Below are positions 60,159-64,000 of a DNA stretch of 64,000 bases, in pieces. Location: assembly GCA_033439265.1 (NCBI GenBank), contig JAVTVX010000016.1, forward strand, positions 12,511,201 to 12,575,200, in the 5' to 3' direction. Numbering within the stretch: the first letter of the stretch is position 1; every line of letters begins with the position of its first letter. The notes beneath the pieces were generated by a model, which saw only the letters and a list, made by a program, of their open reading frames with translations, made no database searches and was not told the origin of the DNA. This DNA comes from Dillenia suffruticosa (lineage: Eukaryota > Streptophyta > Magnoliopsida > Dilleniales > Dilleniaceae). Made by a program: the position numbers and the translations under genes.

Positions 60159-60738
60159 ATGTCATCATCAAGTACGGTGGAAGGTACCATGAAGTGTAGA
60201 TACAATCTCAATGCATTCAGGTGACTTCGTGGTCAGAACGAAATCCATCACGAAAGTTCTATGCTTGCCCTAATTTTTTGGTATATGGAAACTTATTTTG
60301 TTGAAACAGAAATTTTGAAATATGTTTGCCCTAAATTTAATTGTGTTGAATGTTATTATCTTTGCAGGAAGGTAACGCTTGCAATTTTTTTGAGTGGTAT
60401 AATCCACCATTCTGCCCTCGAGCAGTTAAAGTCATTCATGGGTTGAAAAAAGAAAAGTTGATGAGCTAAAAATTATATGGAACTCTATAGTAGCTGATTG
60501 GAGTTTGAGAATGCAGAATAATAAACACCATCGACAAGCTGAAGGAAGAAGACAATCATTTGTTGCGCTGTGTTGAAGAGCCTGAGGAAATGAATTTGTT
60601 AATGAAGGAGGATATTTGGAGGTTGCAAGAGATGGAGGAGATGGAGGAGAAAGTTAAATACAGTTGAAAAAATTTCATACACATTGGTGGAATATTGTCA
60701 ATGGGAGTGCTGTTTTTTGGTATTTTGTATAAAGTTAG
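60159..60738 (+). pseudogene. GRF-type zinc-finger / coiled-coil / transmembrane protein gene, two exons, degenerate
   Basis: Exon 1 (60,159-60,280) starts MSSSSTVEGTMKCRYNLNAF and, after a 2-base shift at about 60,221, gives TSWSERNPSRKFYACPNF. A GT...AG intron (60,281-60,367) follows. Exon 2 begins EGNACNFFEWYNPPFCPRAV. Together these make a GRF zinc finger (plant proteins of the At4g04775-like group), but the second cysteine of the usual KC.CG is tyrosine. Exon 2 stops after KKEKLMS; another frame then carries a coiled coil (TIDKLKEEDNHLLRCVEEPE) and, after a further stop, a hydrophobic segment IGGILSMGVLFFGILY, the usual C-terminal membrane anchor. The family's function is not established. 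The gene lies tail to tail with the MULE transposase. Domain order is complete, but one shift and two stops make it a pseudogene. Confidence 0.78.
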
Positions 60739-61255
60739 ATAAGCAAGGAGTTTGGTTGCTGTAAACACTAATGTAATGCAGGAGGTTTTTTTATTTGGAA
60801 TCTTATAACACTAATGTAATGTAATGGCAGTGGTTTATGAAGAATGTAATATTATGTATCTTTGGTCAGAAATGCATAAACAACATGACAACATTCTAAG
60901 TTTGCATTCTGAGTTAAGATGAAAACATTAGTATCTTTGGTCAAAAATGCAAGAAGAAAACATCACATTCTAAGTTTGACAACACTATCGAGAACCTATG
61001 GTATTAAAACATCACATTATGGACTATTGGGAGTAAAGAACATGACAACATCACAATCTGAGTTAAAAAACTGCACTTCATAAGTTTGCAATTCTGAGTA
61101 TTATAATATCATCAAGTTCCTAAATAGAGTTCTGAGCATTAAAACATAAGAAATTGTTCAAAACATTAAAGGTAGAATCTGATTACAACTTTTACAACAC
61201 AAGTCTTGCTAAAATATCATAAATTGTTCAAAATATTAAAAGTTTACAACATTGC
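60739..61255. other. Spacer between the convergent GRF and transposase genes
   Basis: AT-rich sequence with small direct repeats: GTATCTTTGGTCAGAAATGC at 60,857 and GTATCTTTGGTCAAAAATGC at 60,931, each followed by AACAT and TTCTAAGTTTG. ATGTAATGTAATG motifs occur at 60,811. It is probably the shared 3' region of the two genes. Confidence 0.5.
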
Positions 61256-61259
61256 CTTT

Positions 61260-61790
61260 TGAACTATTGGGAGTAAGGTTGCTTGGATGCTTATGAAGCA
61301 GGTTGGCTTCTAAAGTGCTAGGAAGAAGGTTCCTGTGACCGTTGTGATGGAGGTTGGCTTCTGAAGGGTTGAGAAGAAGGTGCAGTTGTCTATGACCCTT
61401 GTGATGGAGGTTGCCTTCTAAAGTGGTGGGAAGAAGTTGTTGGTGCCTTTGACTCTTGTGATGGAGGTTGCCTTCTAAACTGTTGGGAAAATGGTAGCTG
61501 TGACCCTCGTGATGTACTACATGGTTGGCCCTGCATGGAATGTCAGTGGATTAGTTGTTCATCCATTTAGAACTATAAGCATAGTATGGATTCATGGAAC
61601 TAATCATTTACCTAGCTGGCATTTGAGCCGCATGACCTCTTGTTGTGTTCTGCTTGCTTACAAATAGTACACTTGATGATAGTTCCAACTCTAGAAAGTG
61701 TATGAGGATTTCTAGGTAGGATATCAGTGGGCTCCTTTCTCCTTTTTTCAGATAGCCTTCCAGTTTTTCTTTTATAGTTAGGAGGCAACA
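61260..61790 (-). pseudogene. MuDR-type transposase, C-terminal exons (CCHC knuckle and Gln/Pro tail)
   Basis: On the minus strand the exon 61,612-61,790 encodes LPPNYKRKTGRLSEKRRKEP, a linker RNPHTLSRVGTIIKC, then the zinc knuckle CTICKQAEHNKRSC (C-X2-C-X4-H-X4-C), which in this family follows the transposase core. A GT...AG intron (61,531-61,611) separates it from a tail exon reading GSQLPFSQQFRRQPPSQESK and repeated FRRQPPSQ-type units. A stop codon stands at the end of the knuckle exon and more in the tail, so this copy is decayed. The DDE core would lie to the right but is cut off by the long LTR at 61,791. Confidence 0.78.
61275..61520 (-). repeat. Coding minisatellite (about 60-bp units) in the transposase tail
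   Basis: Four units share, on the plus strand, TGGAGGTTG(G/C)CTTCTAAA or a variant followed by GGAAGAAGG (near 61,285, 61,348, 61,405 and 61,464). On the minus strand they encode the repeated peptide FRRQPPSQ with SS-rich spacers. Gln/Pro-rich tails are common in plant MULE transposases. Confidence 0.75.
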
Positions 61791-61977
61791 TGTAACACTG
61801 ACATTGTGGCGTCTGTAATTTAATTATATAGAGAGAAATTTATTTATTTAAATTTATTTTTGATTTTGGGGTATTTAAATTAAATTTTTTGTATATCTTA
61901 ATTTGTCGAATCTGCAAATCGAAATAAACCATGTTTTTACAAAAAAAATTTAAATTTTAGTAAACCGTGGGTGTGAA

Positions 61978-62013
<36 letters not shown>

Positions 62014-64000
62014 GATAAAAAAAGAGAGAGAGGAGATGCTGCGTTTTGGAGTGAAACGCAGCACCTCCCAATTAGGGTTGGAAACCCTAACTTTATCTCC
62101 CTCTCTCCCTCTCTCTCTCTTTCCCTTTCTCTCTATCCCCGACTCTTCATCTTCCCGCGGCCGCCGTACTCTCTCCGCCTTCCTCTCGCGAGCAAGCCAT
62201 CACCGCTGCTCGCCACCTCTCGTCTCTCCCTCTTTACTTCTCTCTTTCCCCTTTCGGCCGTAAGTCTCACCATCTCTCTCCCTCTCGCTGTCACTCTGTC
62301 TCTTCGGGTTCACCACTCCACCGCGGTCTCTCTCCCTTCCGCCACCCATCACCGTAAGCGTGCCACCCATCGCCATAAGCGTCCCACCCACCGCCGCTGC
62401 TCCTTCCTCCCACGAGCACTGCCTTTCCGCGCGAGCACTTTGCAGCGCAATCCTCCCTCTCGCGAGCGTGCCAGCCTGTAGTGCCTCATTCCTCACGCGA
62501 GCGCACCACAGTGCGCGACCTTCCGCCAACGTGCTACCGCACGAGCGTACCACAGAGTGAGCACGCCACCCTGCTCGCGAGTGACAGCCCACGAACCTCT
62601 GCGCAAGTAACTGACTTAGGGTTTTGATCCAAATCTAAGTGTTTAAGACTTAACTCATAAATCTTGTCTTGATAGAGAGCATTGCAGATTTTGGAGTGAT
62701 TGAGGAGACATTTGGACGAAGGTCCGAGCTCCGAGAAAACCCTAGGTGAGTGATTTTGATCCCATTCGATTTATTTATTGAATTTAGGATAAATTTAGGA
62801 TAAAAAGTCTTGTATATACTAGAATGTAAACTAGATTCGAATAAAATGCATTTTTCGACATTGCATGTGGTTAAATGTGCATAAATTTTGAAGTATATTG
62901 GATTGTGCTTTGACTGATTTAAATTGATTTTGGCATGCTGAAACTATGTGGATGAGTACAGAAACTCTGCACATGTTTTGACTTGAAAATGGAATGTTTT
63001 GAAGCATACTGAGTGAGCTGGACGCATGGTCTTATGTGCAAGAAGTTTGGACTTGTTTTAGCTTTGGTTTGAGTACAAAAATATGTCCTTAATTGAACCT
63101 ATGTATGTGCAGATTTTTAGTATGAAAATGGTGTGAAATTATGTGTGTTTTGGCATATGAATGAGATGCAAAAGTGTGCAGATTTTTGGAATGTAAGTGG
63201 TGTGAAAATGTATGCATTATGGTATGGAAATGGGCAGCAAACATGTGCAGAATTTGGCTTGAATTAGTAATAGTATTTGAGTGTTTGTTTGTACATTTAG
63301 AGACTTGAGAAGTGTATGTGAATGTGCAGTAATTTCTGCACTATTGTGTGTATCAAAGGGATAACATTTGATGCTTGTAAAGGGAGGTTTTTGATGTTGG
63401 AATGTGCTGAAGTTTAGGGAGTTCATGTGCTTAAATTGTGAGCATTTTCATGAATGTTGAGTGCAAGGGTGCCATGGGTGCTGGGTGCTACACTGGTGCA
63501 CAGGCAGATGGAGCATGCTGTTTGCTGACTTGATTTTTGCTAAGGGTATTTGAAGTATGCCAACACTTAAATTTTGTAGACTTGTTGTAGATATAAATAA
63601 ACATAAGGAATTAAGGTAGTGACCTAAACTACTTAGACATGGCTTAGAAATTTGGAAGGAAAATACACGCATTTTAGACATTGGGACAATATGTACTCTT
63701 TTTATCGTAACTTCCTTAGCATAACTCCAAATGATATGAAGTTTTCTGCATTGGATTCTAGACATCCTGAGATATGGCCTGATTGATTTGGAGATGAGTT
63801 GAATTTTTTGGTGGATTGTCAAAGTTAGATCATTTACAAAAAAATTACTGTTCTATCCTATTTTTAGGAATAACCTTGTGACTCATTTAACGATCCTCTT
63901 CTGATCTGATTCACTGTGAGACCAAAACGCGAAAGTTTTAGGTCTAGATCTTATGTTTAATTTGAATAAGAACCATCTGATTTGGACTTGTATAGCAGAA
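61791..64000 (+). repeat. Long Tekay-like LTR, 5' part, continues past the window
   Basis: It starts TGTAACACTGACATTG and has the leader with TATATATA (61,981-62,009), GAAACGCAGCACCTCCC (62,052), AATTAGGGTTGGAAACCC (62,069), a CT-rich stretch, a GC-rich block (62,150-62,600) and a donor-like CCCTAG|GTGAGTGATT at 62,757. After that comes a long central part rich in GTGCAGATTTTT phrases (63,100-63,350), as in the LTR at 26,342. It interrupts the MULE transposase. The 3' end is outside the window, so it cannot be told whether it is a solo LTR or belongs to a whole element. Confidence 0.82.
61980..62010 (+). repeat. AT dinucleotide microsatellite
   Basis: An uninterrupted ATATAT run lies in the LTR leader. 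A shorter (TA)n at the same relative place is at 4,472-4,494 in the LTR at 4,427. Confidence 0.85.

Larger units (their letters stand above)
59540..61790. mobile_element. Mutator-like (MULE) DNA transposon, left part
   Basis: The right side holds the C-terminal exons of a MuDR-type transposase on the minus strand (61,260-61,790). The left side ends in sequence typical of plant MULE edges (TTTATCCCTAAACTTCAAAA near 59,578, GTTAGTCCCTTCGTTAGTAA near 59,636), followed by a GC-richer segment with TGCCACGT motifs. Between them a GRF zinc-finger gene runs on the plus strand towards the transposase. The rest of the transposase would lie beyond the long LTR that starts at 61,791. The left end is placed by resemblance only; the other terminus is outside the window. 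Confidence 0.6.

Overview
This is plant nuclear DNA, almost certainly from an angiosperm with a transposon-rich genome; no species is proposed. The evidence is the mix of repeats: a Ty3/gypsy chromovirus of the Tekay type, Athila and Tat gypsy remnants, Ty1/copia Sireviruses, an RTE-type LINE, a Mutator-like (MULE) transposon and relics of plant tRNA-Tyr. No complete host gene was found. The only host coding sequence recognised outside transposons is one 66-bp exon of alanine aminotransferase (24,793-24,858, minus strand).

Layout. 1-6,965: 3' part of a broken Tekay-type chromovirus (gag, protease, reverse transcriptase, RNase H, integrase, chromodomain) with a 2.5-kb 3' LTR. 6,966-14,783: an RTE LINE split by a 5.1-kb copia element (7,995-13,136) that has a clear AAATG target duplication. 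14,784-15,500: AT-rich, nothing recognised. 15,500-17,621: a Tat-type gypsy gag fragment. 17,622-20,640: 5' LTR, primer site and gag of an Athila element. 20,665-24,501: two partial Tekay-like LTRs in opposite orientation. 24,502-26,341: an island with the alanine aminotransferase exon. 26,342-30,988: a 4.6-kb solo LTR. 31,116-33,352: another partial LTR of the same superfamily. 33,353-41,912: an irregular array of long repeats holding seven decayed, intron-bearing tRNA-Tyr copies, broken by a 3.2-kb block of simple repeats and a GC-rich islet. 41,913-56,803: a minus-strand SIRE/Maximus-type Sirevirus whose env-like region is amplified into five tandem copies of about 980 bp. 56,804-59,530: mostly unrecognised, with one tiny SINE that has perfect target duplications. 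59,540-61,790: part of a MULE carrying a GRF zinc-finger/transmembrane gene and the CCHC tail of its transposase in convergent orientation. 61,791-64,000: start of a further long LTR that interrupts the MULE.

The genes do not form a pathway. The window records nested insertion: copia into LINE, a long LTR into the MULE, and LTRs on either side of a host exon. The most unusual points are the amplified env-like block, the tRNA-Tyr relic array, shared splice-like signals inside the long LTRs, and the GRF gene next to the MULE transposase. All element and homology calls were made by reading translations and motifs by eye. No database search was run.
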